Shown in pieces: positions 43,601 to 55,600 of a DNA stretch of 64,000 nucleotides. Origin of the DNA: Macrostomum hystrix. Lineage: Eukaryota > Platyhelminthes > Macrostomidae. Positions within the stretch are counted from its first letter, which is position 1. Every line of letters starts with the position of its first letter. Position numbers and translations under genes: made by a program. The notes under the pieces were generated by a model. That model saw only the letters and a list, made by a program, of their open reading frames with translations, was not told the origin of the DNA and searched no databases. The stretch is taken from NCBI GenBank assembly GCA_950097015.1, contig CATNEN010000001.1:24853001-24917000 (forward strand). Direction: 5' to 3'.

Positions 43601-46501
43601 TCTCTGGCACCCGTGAGGATCGGCACCAGAGCTGCAGGGGTGCCGTCTCCCATGATGTTGTACTGCAGGAGGCTGATGGCGCTCAGCTTCTCCTTCAGCA
43701 GCCGGCTCGCGTTGACCAGCGAGCGCAAACTCTCCAGCCGAGACAGCGAGTCCAATCCGAGCACGACGATGTTGTCCCGCTGACTGTCGCCCTCCGGCAC
43801 AGCGGCCAGCTGGAGCCGCTTGATGCCGTAGTAAACAGACGAGTGCTTCCTGCCATCTGGCAGCTGGCAGGTGGCCCGAAATGCCCGACTGGGAAGCTCG
43901 CTACCGCTGCTGATTGGCTGCGCGCTGCCGAGCCCGCTGGTCTTGTCATCCGGCCGCAGCACCGGCTGCGCAGAGCAGTTCGCGGCTGCGAATTCATTGC
44001 GCAGCCGCACCCGGCCCTGAGACACACGCAGCCAGTTGGCTTTGCCCCGCCTGCTGCAGAGGTCGGCGTCGATCAGCGCTGGCCTGTGGCGCTTGATAAA
44101 GTCGGTGTACAGCGGCAGGCTGGGCGATGAGCAGACTGCTGAGCTGGCGGACCAATCTGGCAGGCTGCGAGGTTGATGCACCGACTTAATTTCTTTATTT
44201 TTTGAGAAATTATTTTATTTTGCGACTGTTTCAGCATGCCCAAGAATTGTAAGCAGCTTGGTGCCATCAAGTTGTGTCTGTTGTTGACAATAAACTAAAC
44301 TCAATTGTATATTGTTACCCCTCCTTTGCGGGCAGAAATGGGAGGTTTTTAGTAGGCTTGTTAGTAGGCTTTTTACCATAGAGAGAAGATGAATGCATAG
44401 ACTACAAGCGGATGTGCGGGGGCGATAGCCCCCACATGTAACCATAGACTTTCATAAAAAGTTAAAGAGAAGCCCCATGGATGAGAAAGCAGCCCTTGAC
44501 CTTGACTAAAATTTAAGCAATCGATAGTCTTTCCATAGACTATAATCGTCTTTTTAGAATAGTTTTCTAGTGTTCCGCCCTCTCCTGCTGTCTATGGTCG
44601 AATTCAATTGATATGCACTGCGGGCGGGCCGTGTTCACGTGTGTTTGTGTGTAAGGCGTGTTTACGTGTGTTTGTGTGTAAGGCGTGTTTACGTGTGTGT
44701 GTGTGTAAGGCGTGTTCACGTGTGTGTGTGTGTAAGGCGTGTTCACGTGTGTGTGTGTGTAAGGCGTGTTCACGTCTGTGTGTGTGTGTAAGGCGTGTTC
44801 ACGTGTGTGTGTGTGTAAGGCGTGTTCACGTGTGTGTGTGTGTGTAAGGCGTGTTCACGTCTGTGTGTGTGTGTGTGTAAGGCGTGTTCACGTGTGTTTG
44901 TGTGTAAGGCGTGTTCACGTGTGTGTATGTGTGAGGCGTGTTCACGTGTGTGTGTGTGTGTAAGGCGTGTTCACGTGTGTTTGTGTGTAAGGCGTGTTCA
45001 CGTGTGTGTATGTGTAAGGCGTGTTCACGTGTGTGAGTGTGTGTAAGGCGTGTTCACGGCGCGCCCGCTCCAAAGCTACCTGCTTTACAATGCACTATTG
45101 TTTCACGATTTCTGTCTGGAAAAAATCGGGCAGATAATTACATTATCCGCCCGCAATTTGCGGGCAGTTAATGACGTTTGCACCATAGAGTAGACTTCGA
45201 CACATATTTATTGAAAGCGGGCTTTAATGTAGTCTATGATATTATCGGGCAGGATTAAGTGCCCGCCGGGCAAAAAGGTCATGGTACAATAAACAACAGC
45301 AGCGGGCGGGCTGCCGTTAGTTTGAACCTCGTTTCAACACGCGTAGGCTGGCTAGAATGAAAGATAAACGAAGGATTGCTTCGGCCACAGAAAGAAAACT
45401 TGCGCTCTCAATTCCGGATAATTTTTGTCTCAACACTAAATATTCCTTTTTGCATCCAAATAGACACTGCGGGCACTCAATTTAACACCAAGTGGCAGAA
45501 CGCATGCGCTGCAGTCGCTGCTGCCTCATGTCTGTGGCCAAAAGTGTGGTGAAGGAGCAGCCAATTTAACACTCATATATGCAGCATCAACTGATAGCAT
45601 ATCACATACCTTGACATAACGGCTTGGTAGTCTTCAAAGCTTATCAATCCTTCTGGCAGAAACGCATTTAAATTTCTAGGGCGGGCCCCGTTCTGGCTAA
45701 AATTCAGAGCAGCGGATTGGTGAGTTGGCTTTTGTTAGACTACACTATTGTGAACAGCTAACAGGTGAGCCAGTGTAACAGGTGATCCCCCAGTGTAACA
45801 GGTGATCCCCCAGTGTAACAGGTGATGCCACAGTGTAACAGGTAATGCCCAAATGGAACAGGTGATCCCCTAGTGTAACAGTTGAACCCCCAGTGTAACA
45901 GGTGATCCACCAGTGTAACAGGTGATGCCACAGTGTAACAGGTGATGCCACAGTGTAACAGGTGATGCCCCAGTGTAACAGGTGATGCCCCAGTGTAACA
46001 GGTGATCCCCCAGTTTAACAGGTGATGCCACAGCGTAACAGGTGATGCCCCAGTGTAACAGGTGATGCCCCAGTGTAACAGGTGATCCCCCAGTTTAACA
46101 GGTGGTGCCACAGCGTAACAAGTGATGCCCCAGTGTAACAGGTAATGCCCAAAGAAATGGAACAGGTGGTGCCCCAGTGTACCTTGCTGGATCAGTACGA
46201 TAAAATTATTTATTTAGCAGACTCTAACTCACCGTTGACTCTCCGCAGTCTGGGACAGTTGCGCGTCTTTTTCCCCAATCTCCCAGTAGTTGTTGTTGAT
46301 TCTAGTCGGCCAGAAGCTCACGGCAGCCATCAGGGACAGACAAAGGCTGCACAGGAGAACATTGCGGAATGTAACTCGCCTATTAACCACAGAAAACATG
46401 CCAGTGCCAGTCGAAAGTTGATCAGTAAGGTTGTGAACCATTAGAACAAAAATATAAATATTCGCTATAGGGTGTGCAGTCTTAACACAGAAAAATGCCA
46501 A
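40620..46501 (-). CDS. DUF229 family type II membrane protein, left copy, four exons
   Basis: Minus-strand exons: 46501-46233 (start may instead be the ATG at 46441), 44164-43470, 43342-42558 and 40919-40620, with GT-AG borders and phases 2, 1 and 0. This gives about 682 residues (662 with the inner ATG). Exon 1 has a single hydrophobic anchor (NVLLCSLCLSLMAAVSF). Exons 2-3 carry the DUF229 core, of the alkaline phosphatase/sulfatase superfamily: VVLGLDSLSRLESL, NIMGDGTPAALVPILTG and LMSDHGQRLGPLRNSMQGKLEE. The Asp/Ser and DHG positions correspond to likely metal/catalytic sites. Exon 4 is a Cys-containing tail (GYVTTRFTTSPNGGLYEATA ... MERAPHLRKFCFC). The substrate is unknown. Introns hold minisatellites, a foldback and a MITE-like element lies 3' of it. 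It is an inverted paralogue of the gene at 52619-57316. Confidence 0.85.
42065..42215. repeat. Near-perfect 61-bp inverted repeat (long hairpin) in intron 3 of the left DUF229 gene
   Basis: The left arm 42065-42126 (ccaaccggtaaaagcattat through ctataacgcc) and the right arm 42154-42215 (its inverse) differ at about two or three positions, with a 27-30 bp loop. A second smaller hairpin follows (gttaatggcg ... cgccattaac, about 42226-42278), and then another ccaaccggtaaag at 42289. A partial relative (gcattataaggcttcagcaa) lies at 41909. Confidence 0.85.
44630..45060. repeat. GT-rich minisatellite in intron 1 of the left DUF229 gene
   Basis: About 16 units of (gt)n tracts separated by aaggcgtgttcacgtgtg, with unit length varying between roughly 24 and 33 bp with the GT tract. 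Confidence 0.9.
45765..46150. repeat. 20-bp minisatellite in intron 1 of the left DUF229 gene
   Basis: About 19 copies of cagtgtaacaggtgatgccc with variants (gatcccc, gatgcca, gtttaaca). It ends about 80 bp from the exon 1 donor. Confidence 0.9.
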
Positions 46502-47575
46502 TTAAAAAATGGTTTACTTTATAGAAAAATAATAGTTAATGAAGGCACGCTTATGTTAAGATAGATTTTCTTTCTCTTATTTTAGTTTTGTTTTTGTCTA
46601 TATTGGCTTGACTGTCGCAAGTAAAAAGACAAGTTATAAAAGACCACTATTTAGCTGATCCGCAGCACATGCATTAGTATACTATGTACTTCTGAGAATG
46701 AACATAACAGACACCAGCATGGGGCTCTCGTGCAGCCTGACCGTACGTCGTACGTCATACTTCGGGATTGGCTAAGCTCTGTTTCGTTCGCCAATTCTGG
46801 AATTCTGAACCAGAATCTCTGTGAATTCTTGTGCAACACAACTCGTACCCTCGTACATCAGTTCAATCTATGAAATTATTTATTTGGTCCCGCTGTAAGT
46901 GCGCATTTGCATGCTGTATGTACAGAATCGCCATCAGTCCGATTTGGAGTGTGGAGTGCAGGAAAAACTTTAAATATTGTCTGGACGGGGGTCGAATGCG
47001 GGCCAGGGGCAGTTTCAGCTAAGATTGAAAACTGCTGGCTGGCTTCAACAGTCGAAAGACCATGCAGAGGGGGGGCATTTTAAATACCCACATTTTCTTT
47101 CTACTGTATCTCCCAAAATATTCGACTTATCGCCATGAAAATGCAGAACACGGGCTAAAATTGTCTCAAAACATCGGCATCGTTAAGATATTCAACGATT
47201 CTTGTCGGACTGTTTGGTGGCAAAAACCACCCATACGAGCGTATAGGCATAATTTTTCTGCTCACTAAATGTTGTCACTTAACCATGCCGACTATAATTT
47301 TCGAATATTTTGTATTGATTATATTGTTTTATAATTTATACTTTTTTGAATCGATATGGATTCAACAAAGAGGTTTATGTAGAACAATGTCATTTGTCCT
47401 TGTCACCTGGGTCTCAGCGACACGAATCGCTGATGAATATTTCGACGATGCTGGCTCGTTCGGCTTTGAAAGTTAGTTCATCGTAAAGGGCGGATAGTTT
47501 TAATTCAGATGGGGGACTTAAAAAACTCGGTCATTTGGTTTGGGAGCTTAGGCAGTGGGCATTTGAAATACCATA
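46502..47575. other. No gene recognised
   Basis: The block catcggcatcgttaagatat (47174-47210) matches one at 41008-41045 (catcggcatcgccgagatat), so a decayed dispersed repeat is present. Otherwise unassigned. Confidence 0.4.
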
Positions 47576-48130
47576 TCATCGCTATCATCGCTAGAATAAC
47601 ACTATCAGCTATGATTCAAATATTGCCTCCTAGTTTTGGATCTAATAACGATTGCAGCAAAATGCTCGAAACACTTTTCTATACTTTTAAAAATAAAACG
47701 CTTAAAGCTACAAATGCTCGAACAGTCTTCATTTAGTTTTGGATCAAATAACGCTTCAAAGCAATGCTCGAAAAAAAGTTGAAATAAAAAAATAAGAACA
47801 CTTTTAGCTATGCTCAGCATATTTTCGGTAGTTCTGAATCTCATAACGCTTGCAGCTATGCCGGAAGTTTTTTCTTTAGTTTGCAATATTAAACTAATGC
47901 TAGCTGCTAAGTACGCTCGAACAGACTTGATTTAGTATCCAACCATATAATGCTTGCAAGAATGCTTGAAAAACGTTTAAATTCAAAATGAACAACGTAA
48001 ATAGCTTTGCTAAAAAGTATTTTCTTATATTTCTGAATCTAACAACGAATTGGCAGCTATATGCTCGAATAACTCATTCCTCAGTTTTGTATCGAATAAC
48101 GCTTGTTGCCGCACGCACTCGAAAGAAATT
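47576..48130. repeat. Diverged tandem repeat of about 75-95 bp
   Basis: About six to seven degenerate units centred on ttggatcnaataacgcttgc and agcaatgctcgaa (for example 47634, 47738, 47828, 47935, 48030, 48085). Sequence divergence is high, so the array is old. Confidence 0.6.
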
Positions 48131-48905
48131 ATTAGAGCGAGAAGAGCGAGAAGAGTAATAAAGCTAACAAACATTTGCTACGACACTAGCTAATAAAAAG
48201 CGCTTACTATTAACAGTTAGTTGCACCCAAAAACTGAGAAATAATACGAGCGTATTAAAAACTATTAATAATAATGATACTGTTAACTTTTGTTGACAGT
48301 AGATTACAAAAATAAGCAGTAGCTGAACTGATACTGATATTTGACCTGGTGTAGTGTCAGCTTGTTTGCCCTTCTATCTCCCGGTGTTATTATTCAATAC
48401 TTATTTTTAGACACGTGTTTTTTTGCTAAAAGTCACCCACGCCAAGCCGGGCCGGACCAGCCGGGGGAACGGACGCGCACCACCCCGCGAGTGCTACCCC
48501 TGAGTCTACTGTGATTTTTCGCCTTGACTCAAGCTACAGCCAGGCATCCACCTCGCCGATGGACCTAATTTGGGGTTAACATGACTATAAAAGGAAGCGT
48601 GTTTTTGCAGTGACTTTTTATCGTTCTCCGCAATTCGTCTCACACTGTGAGAAGCACATGCAAGCAAGTCCACTTTGTTTTGACTCGCCCCGCCCGACCA
48701 CGTTCTGCTTGTTCAGTTAGGTAGCTTTCGGCGCTACGCGTCTTGAGAGTGCACCGCTGACAAGGGTGGTCTCGATAGGCGCTTGTTGTCGAAGTCAGTA
48801 CGTGCTCTCTTCAGAGACTCCGCCGTCAGGCAGAAGGAGTGCCAACCGATAGGATCTGTCGGGGCAGCGCTGAAAGCAGAGACAACCGGAGCCTCTCGGG
48901 AAGAG
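48131..48905. promoter_or_regulatory. TATA-box-like site followed by a GC-richer region, possible promoter or LTR
   Basis: gactataaaaggaagcg at 48580 is a good TATA match. The following 320 bp is GC-richer than its surroundings and has no ORF of note. It could be a transposable element promoter/LTR or an RNA gene; I could not match it to a known RNA. Confidence 0.25.
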
Positions 48906-48907
48906 TA

Positions 48908-49833
48908 GGGCTGTAGCCTTGTGGGAGGTTGTGCCTTGTGGAGGTTGTAGCCTTGTGGGAGGTTGTGCCTTGTGGGAGGTTGTAGCTTTATGGGAGGTTG
49001 TGCCTTGTGGAGGCTGTAGCCTTGTGGGAGGTTGTAGCCTTGTGGAGGTTGTAGCCTTGTGGGAGGTTGTGCCTTGTGGAGGCTGTAGCCTTGTGGGAGG
49101 TTGTAGCCTTGTGGAGGTTGTAGCCTTGTGGGAGGTTGTGCCTTGTGGAGGTTGTAGCCTTGTGGGAGGTTGTAGCCTTGTGGAGGTTGTAGCCTTGTGG
49201 AGGTTGTAGTCTTGTGGAGGTTGTAGTCTTGTGGAGGTTATAGCCTTGTGGAGGCTGTAGCCTTGTGGAGGTTGTAGCCTTGTGGAGGTTGTAGCCTTGT
49301 GGAGGTTGTAGCCTTGTGGAGGTTGTAGCCTTGTGGAGGTTGTAGCCTTGTGGAGGTTGTAGCCTTGTGGAGGTTATAGCCTTGTGGGAGGTTGTAGCCT
49401 TGTAGGAGGTTATAGCCTTGTGGAGGTTGTAGCCTTGTGGAGGCTGTAGCCTTGTGGAGGTTGTAGTCTTGTGGAGGTTGTAGTCTTGTGGAGGTTGTAG
49501 CCTTGTGGGAGGTTGTAGCCTTGTAGGAGGTTATAGCCTTGTGGAGGTTGTAGCCTTGTGGAGGTTGTAGCCTTGTGGAGGTTGTAGCCTTGTGGGAGGT
49601 TGTAGCCTTGTAGGAGGTTATAGCCTTGTGGAGGCTGTAGCCTTGTGGAGGTTGTAGCCTTGTGGAGGCTGTAGCCTTGTGGAGGTTGTAGCCTTGTGGA
49701 GGTTGTAGCCTTGTGGAGGTTGTAGCCTTGTGGAGGCTGTAGCCTTGTGGAGGTTGTAGCCTTGTGGAGGCTGTAGCCTTGTGGATGTTGTAGCCTTGTG
49801 GAGGCTGTAGCCTTGTGGAGGTTGTAGCCTTGT
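48908..49833. repeat. 17-bp satellite, about 53 copies, derived from a SINE head
   Basis: The unit is ttgtagccttgtggagg, with a ggg variant (18 bp) and a change to gctgtagcc. The last unit runs directly into the SINE at 49834 (gtagccttgtg-tttagagcgtcgg), whose own 5' A-box region has the same sequence. The array therefore appears to be an expansion of the SINE 5' end. Confidence 0.85.
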
Positions 49834-50085
49834 GTTTAGAGCGTCGGACCCACGACTTGAAGGTCGGGGGTTCGATTCCCGACTCCACTGGAACAATTGG
49901 TATCCTTTAGCAAGAAACTTAACCCTTCATTGCTTCAGTTCACCCAGCTGTTAAATGGGTACCAGCATTAGCTGGGATAACTGAAGGTGTGCGTGTGGCA
50001 TCCCCCCAGTCTATGGACTGAACAGCTGAACGCAGCTTTCCGATGCGCCGCGCAATATCTGCGGCTGTGCTGTCGACTGCACGGC
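49834..50085 (+). mobile_element. tRNA-derived SINE, family 2
   Basis: Tail of the A box, then gggggttcgattcccgac as B box. The central block ttcacccagctgttaaatgg-gtaccagc follows, then cccagtctatggactgaaca at the 3' side. It matches 57578-57822 and 33108-33312 in reverse complement. Confidence 0.75.
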
Positions 50086-50108
50086 TGGCCGAATGGAGCA
50101 GGTGTAAT

Positions 50109-50352
50109 CAGTTATTAGTTCTTATAAATTCTTTCGAGTATGTGTGAAGTCGTGGGCATGTTAAAGAATGAAGCGAGCGCATTGAGCAGATTGCAGGGCA
50201 GTGAAACTCGAACCCTAGCCGTTCACCCCTAGCTATATATATTGCGCCAGACCGGCATGATTCAGCAAATTCACGACAATCATAATTGAGGGGTGCACGA
50301 CAGTTGACTGGCGCAATTAGACTGGCGCAATTAGACTTTTGTCAATTTGACC
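50109..50352 (+). repeat. Dispersed 240-bp repeat, copy 1
   Basis: About 92-95% identical by eye to 53722-53962, from cagttattagttcttat through ttttgtcaatttgac. After the shared part a degenerate caatttgact tandem repeat runs on to 50440. Confidence 0.85.
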
Positions 50353-50476
50353 ATGGGGACAATTTGACTGTCGAGCAATTTGACTGCTGACAAAATGACT
50401 GGCCACAATTTGTCTGCTGCAACTTGACTGTGGACTGAATTAGTAGCTTCACAAATGTTGTCTTTCCCGCATTGGT

Positions 50477-50872
50477 GACACTAGTGACTAGAGAGATGAG
50501 ACACTAGTGACTAGAGAGATGAGACACTAGTGACTAGAGAGATGAGACACTAGTGACTAGAGAGATGAGACACTAGTGACTAGAGAGATGAGACACTAGT
50601 GACTAGAGAGATGAGACACTAGTGACTAGAGAGATGAGACACTAGTGACTAGAGAGATGAGATACTAGTGACTAGAGAGATGAGACACTAGTGACTAGAG
50701 AGATGAGACAGTAGTGACTAGAGAGATGAGAGACTAGTGACTAGAGAGATGAGACACTAGTGACTAGAGAGATGAGAGACTAGTGACTAGAGAGATGAGA
50801 CACTAGTGACTAGAGAGATGAGACACTAGTGACTAGAGAGATGAGACAGTAGTGACTAGAGAGATGAGACAC
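50477..50872. repeat. 23-bp minisatellite, about 17 copies
   Basis: The unit is gacactagtgactagagaga plus tga, with very little variation (single changes such as gacagtagt and gagactagt). The low divergence suggests recent expansion. There are no spacers, so it is not a CRISPR array. Confidence 0.95.
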
Positions 50873-51880
50873 GGGATAGTAGACTTTTGGGAGGAAAATA
50901 AGAGAGAGATACGATACTGCTGACCAATGAGAGCAGGGTTGACTAAACATGTGCAAGTGTGACTACTTGTACACGCATACGAGGCATATCCTGTTTTTCA
51001 GTCAAAAACAAGAGAACCGGAAAGAAACAAAAATAGCAACCTTTTTTCTAGCACTAGGTCAGGCCTCCGTAAAGCCTATAGTCAACGCTGCGATCGCACG
51101 CAGTCAATCTTTAATTGAAACAAACAAAAACAAAGTTCACTTTGCCAAAAAACACAACTCCTGCAACTTTATTGAACGTCCAGCAGCGATTGATATAATA
51201 TTAAAAAATGGGGTGGCTGACGCGCGCGGAAAGAACGTACAGTAAGGGCCGACACAACCTAGGCATCCATGTACCTAGGCCGAGAAAAAAAATAATGATA
51301 ATTTTGCAGAACAACGCAGCACAAAAAAAGAATAACCATCCGAACATACCTCCCTTCCTGATAGAGCACTATCAGCAAAAAGGCGAAAACCAAATCCCAA
51401 GCAACAAAACAAAAAAGCAAATATGATAAACTTGATAAACTCAAAACCGAGAAAACAATTAGGAATGCGGATTACAGGCTCATGAAACTATTAACCGCCG
51501 ATTCCGCAACTAATGACAACCAAAACCAAAAGGAATAATGAAACACTGTAAAATCACAAAGGCAAAATTTGCATTACTTAATAGCTGAAAGCATTTTAAA
51601 GAAACCATAACCGACAGAAATGTTTGCGCAAAAAATGGTTGACGAGCGGAATCCTTGAAAACAAAAGACATTATTTGTGCAAATATGTGACATAAACGAT
51701 TTAAAGCGAAAACTAGTCCTAATACCGACAATAGCCTCAGCAGGAAAACCATGCAAAGACTATACAAAAGGCAACGGCTAAACCATTAACAACAGCATCA
51801 GAAACTCAACAGAAACTCAACAGAAATAATCGAAAACACAATATTAATTAACAGTTTGTACTTTCACAAGACAGTCACTT
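50873..51880. other. AT-rich region, possibly LTR of the adjacent BEL/Pao element
   Basis: No gene recognised. The position directly 3' of the minus-strand pol end would fit a 3' LTR, but I could not place its ends and no second LTR is in view. Confidence 0.35.
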
Positions 51881-51889
51881 TCTGAGCAA

Positions 51890-52502
51890 TCACTGACCAT
51901 CACGCTGAAGGAGACACAATCTAGTCACTGGCCGCAGCACAGCCCCGCCGCTCGTTCGAAGCTTCGCAACTCGCACGCGGCCGTCCTTCGCACGTGGTCG
52001 ACCAGGGAAAACTTCGAGCACCCGTCCGAGCGGCCATTGTCCTCGCGGAGCGTTCGGTGTCAGCACCAGGATGATGTCTCCAATGGCAATGGTCGGGCTG
52101 CTCGTTGAACCACTTGGACCTCGCGTTGAGCCTGGGGACCCATTCGCGCAACCAGCAGTGCCAGAAGTGCCGCACAAGTTCCTGAACACGTCGCCACCGT
52201 CGTCGTAGATCTCGGTTGCTTTCGTTCTCGGCTTCCAGAGCAAAGTCGCCGCCCAGCTGGCCATGCAGAAAATGGTTGGGTGTCAACGGAGTGTCGTCCT
52301 TCGGGTTTGAGGTCTGGTACGTCAATGGCCTTGCATTGATTAGGGCCTCAGCACCAGTGAAGGCGGAGTGCAACTCCTCGTCCGTGATGTCAGCGTTGCC
52401 GAGAATCGCGTGCACGGCTCGCTTGGCAGCGCGGATCATGACTTCATGATCCCCACCAAATGTGCAAGTATCTCTGAGTTTGCAGTTGGTTACAGTACAC
52501 AC
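51890..52502 (-). pseudogene. BEL/Pao integrase C-terminal fragment (DUF5641-like)
   Basis: The minus-strand frame at 52502-51921 has [34 protein letters not shown] and [21 protein letters not shown], followed by the RSKWF segment, all typical of the end of Pao pol. The C-terminal part ([20 protein letters not shown]) is in a second frame (52264-51890), so one frameshift lies near 52090. The 5' end is truncated at about 52490, close to the promoter side of the right DUF229 gene. It is not contiguous with the BEL/Pao piece at 1-1953. Confidence 0.85.
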
Positions 52503-52618
52503 ACTGCTCAGTTAGCAGAGACAGTTCGTATCAGATTGGCTCGTTAGCCAGTTAATCTCGGACCAATGAGCAGTGCTTGTGCTAGCTGCAAACCCAATCC
52601 ACCTATTTTATTTTTAAT

Positions 52619-55600
52619 ATGCCATGCCTGCACCGCTATGCTCAGTTTGACACTTGTGCTGCCATGATGATGGAGCCGCCACAGAACAGCAAACTGCTGC
52701 TTGCCCCGTTGCTGTGCTTGGCTGGTCGAAAACAACTCGCCGCTAGGACCATTGTCTGCTACTGCCTGCTGCTGTTATTTGCTGCTGCCGCTGTGCTGCA
52801 AGCCTTCACAAGGAGCCGCTCCATTGTAATGCAGGACTACCTGTCAGGGAAGTCAGGGAATACTATTCAACTATTTAATAGCGAAGACGTCAACCAGACT
52901 GACTTTCTTGAAATTCAACGAAGGTAGGCCACTAGCAATCAGTGTCTTGTCTGTCAGTCTGTATTGTCTTGTCAGTCAGCCTGTTCTGTTTTGGCTTGTC
53001 TGTCAGTCGGTTATATCTTTACAGTCAGTCTGTTATATCTTTACAGTCAGTCTGTTATGCCTTTACAGTCAGTCTGTTATGTCTTGTCAGTCAGTCTGTT
53101 ATGTCTTGTCAGTCAGTCTGTTATGTCTTTACAGTCAGTCTGTTATGTCTTGTCTGTCAGTCTGTTATGTCAGTCATTCTGCCTGTTATGTCAGTCAGTC
53201 TGCCTGTTATGTCTTGTCTGTCAGTCTGTTATGTCTTTACAGTCAGTCGGTTATGTCTTGTCAGTCAGTCTGTTATGTCTTTACAGTCAGTCTGTTATGT
53301 CTTGTCTGTCAGTCTGTTATGTCAGTCAGTCTGCCTGTTATGTCAGTCAGTCTGCCTGTTATGTCTTGTCTGTCAGTCTGTTATGTCTGTCAGTCTGCCT
53401 GTTATGTCTTGTCAGGCATTCTGTAATGTCTTGTCAGTCAGTCTGTTATGTCAGTCAGTCTGCCTGTTATGTCAGTCAGTCTGCCTGTTATGTCTTGTCT
53501 GTCAGTCTGTTATGTCAGTCAGTCTGCCTGTTATGTCTTGTCAGGCATTCTGTAATGTCTTGTCAGTCAGTCTGTTATGTCTTTACAGTCAGTCTGTTAT
53601 GTCTTGTCTGTCAGTCTGTTATGTCAGTCAGTCTGCCTGTTATGTCTTGTCAGGCATTCTGCTATGTCTTGTCAGGCATTCTGTTATGTCTTGTCTGTCT
53701 GTTATTAATCGATGTCTGTATCAGTTATTAGTTCTTATTAATTCTTTCGAGTATGTGTGAAGTCGTGGGCATGTTAAAGAATGAAGCGAGCGCATTGAGC
53801 AGATCGCAGGGCAGTGAAACTCGAACCCTGGCCGTTCACCTCTAGCTATATATATTGTGCGAGACCGGCACGATTCAGCAAATTCACGACAATCATAATT
53901 GAGGGCATGACAATTGACTGGCACAATTCGACTGGCACAATTTGACTTTTGTCAATTTGACTTGTGCCTGAATAAACTTGTAAACAACACCCAGCTGGCT
54001 CCTTTTCAATGGCTGCATATAAGCCGAGGCAAAAATTAAAAGGGGCACAAAGCTGACGCAATCCAGCATTCTAGAAGGATGTCAGTTATGTCTTTTCAGT
54101 GAGTCAGCTGTGAGTTTTTTATCAGTATGTTGTGTCAAATCATCATTTTTCGGCCTCCTTGAAGTCGAGAATTGCTTCTTGATGCTGAACGACAGCTTTG
54201 AAAGGAGATCCAATGCTGAACAAAGACAGTCAGGTCCCTAAATTACAAGCGCACTGCCTCCGCAGCATGCCAACTGCTCAGCTCAGCTCAGCCGTCTGCT
54301 CTTCGCCCAGCCTGCCGCTGTACACAGACTTTATCAAGCGCCACAGGCCAGCGCTGATCGACGCCGACCTCTGCAGCAGGCGGGGCAAAGCCAACTGGCT
54401 GCGTGTGTCTCAGGGCCGGGTGCGGCTGCGCAATGAATTCGCAGCCGCGAACTGCTCTGCGCAGCCGGTGCTGCGGCCGGATGACAAGACCAGCGGGCTC
54501 GGCAGCGCGCAGCCAATCAGCAGCGGTAGCGAGCTTCCCAGTCGGGCATTTCGGGCCACCTGCCAGCTGCCAGATGGCAGGAAGCACTCGTCTGTTTACT
54601 ACGGCATCAAGCGGCTCCAGCTGGCCGCTGTGCCGGAGGGCGCCAGTCAGCGGGACAACATCGTCGTGCTCGGATTGGACTCGCTGTCTCGGCTGGAGAG
54701 TTTGCGCTCGCTGGTCAACGCGAGCCGGCTGCTGAAGGAGAAGCTGAGCGCCATCAGCCTCCTGCAGTACAACATCATGGGAGACGGCACCCCTGCAGCT
54801 CTGGTGCCGATCCTCACGGGTGCCAGAGAGGAGGAGATGCCGGAGGCTCGACGGGGCTTCAAGGACGCCAGGCAACTCGACGAGAGTATGCGCTTCATCT
54901 TCCACAAGCTTCGCGACCTGGGCTACCTGACTCTGTACGGAGAGGAGGGCAACAGCTTCGGTGAGTTCCATGCAGCCGACATTGAGTCTTGACACCGTGG
55001 GAGTGTTGCTGGTTGAGCCACGTTGATGATGTAATATGTGATGTAATATTTGAGGCGAAAGTGCAGGTCAGCTCATTCTCATTGCAGGGACCTTCCAGCT
55101 TCGGTTCCTGGGCTTCAAGAACGAGCCCGCCGACTTCTACCTGAGACCGGCGCTCTTACAGCAGGAGGCCATGCAGACTGAGAGGATCTGCATCGGGGAT
55201 GAGGTCGCGGCTGGTCGAATGCTCAACACAGTCAAGGACATGTTCACCTTGTACCCCGACAGACCAAAGTTCTCATTCACATTCTTCTCCACGTTGTCTC
55301 ATGAGAGCTTGGACCTCACTCCCATGGACTCGGAGATCAGCAAGTTCCTGGACTGGTTCGTGGCTGAGAAGCTCATCAGCAACACCACTCTCATCCTGAT
55401 GTCGGACCACGGACAGAGACTCGGACCGCTGAGGAACTCCATGCAGGGAAAGCTAGAGGAGTCGCTACCTCTGATGACATTCGCGCTGAGCCGTCAGCTG
55501 ACTGCTCGGCTCACGGCCGCTCGACAGACCCTCGCGACCAATCAGAACCGGCTGACCGCTCCCACAGACATTCACCAGACTCTGCTGAGCATCGCCGGAG

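Noticed and set aside
43435-44130. Antisense ORF of 231 codons across DUF229 exon 2 (also 54288-54995)
   Set aside because: Shadow frame of a GC-rich coding exon; no domain and no splice context.
48700-48905. Structured RNA gene (SRP, RNase P/MRP or U3-like)
   Set aside because: None of the hallmark motifs of these RNAs could be recognised.
49238-49888. 216-codon Lys/Gln repeat ORF on the minus strand
   Set aside because: Reading of the SINE-derived 17-bp satellite.
50477-50872. CRISPR-like regular array
   Set aside because: The 23-bp units are directly adjacent with no spacers, and the window is eukaryotic.
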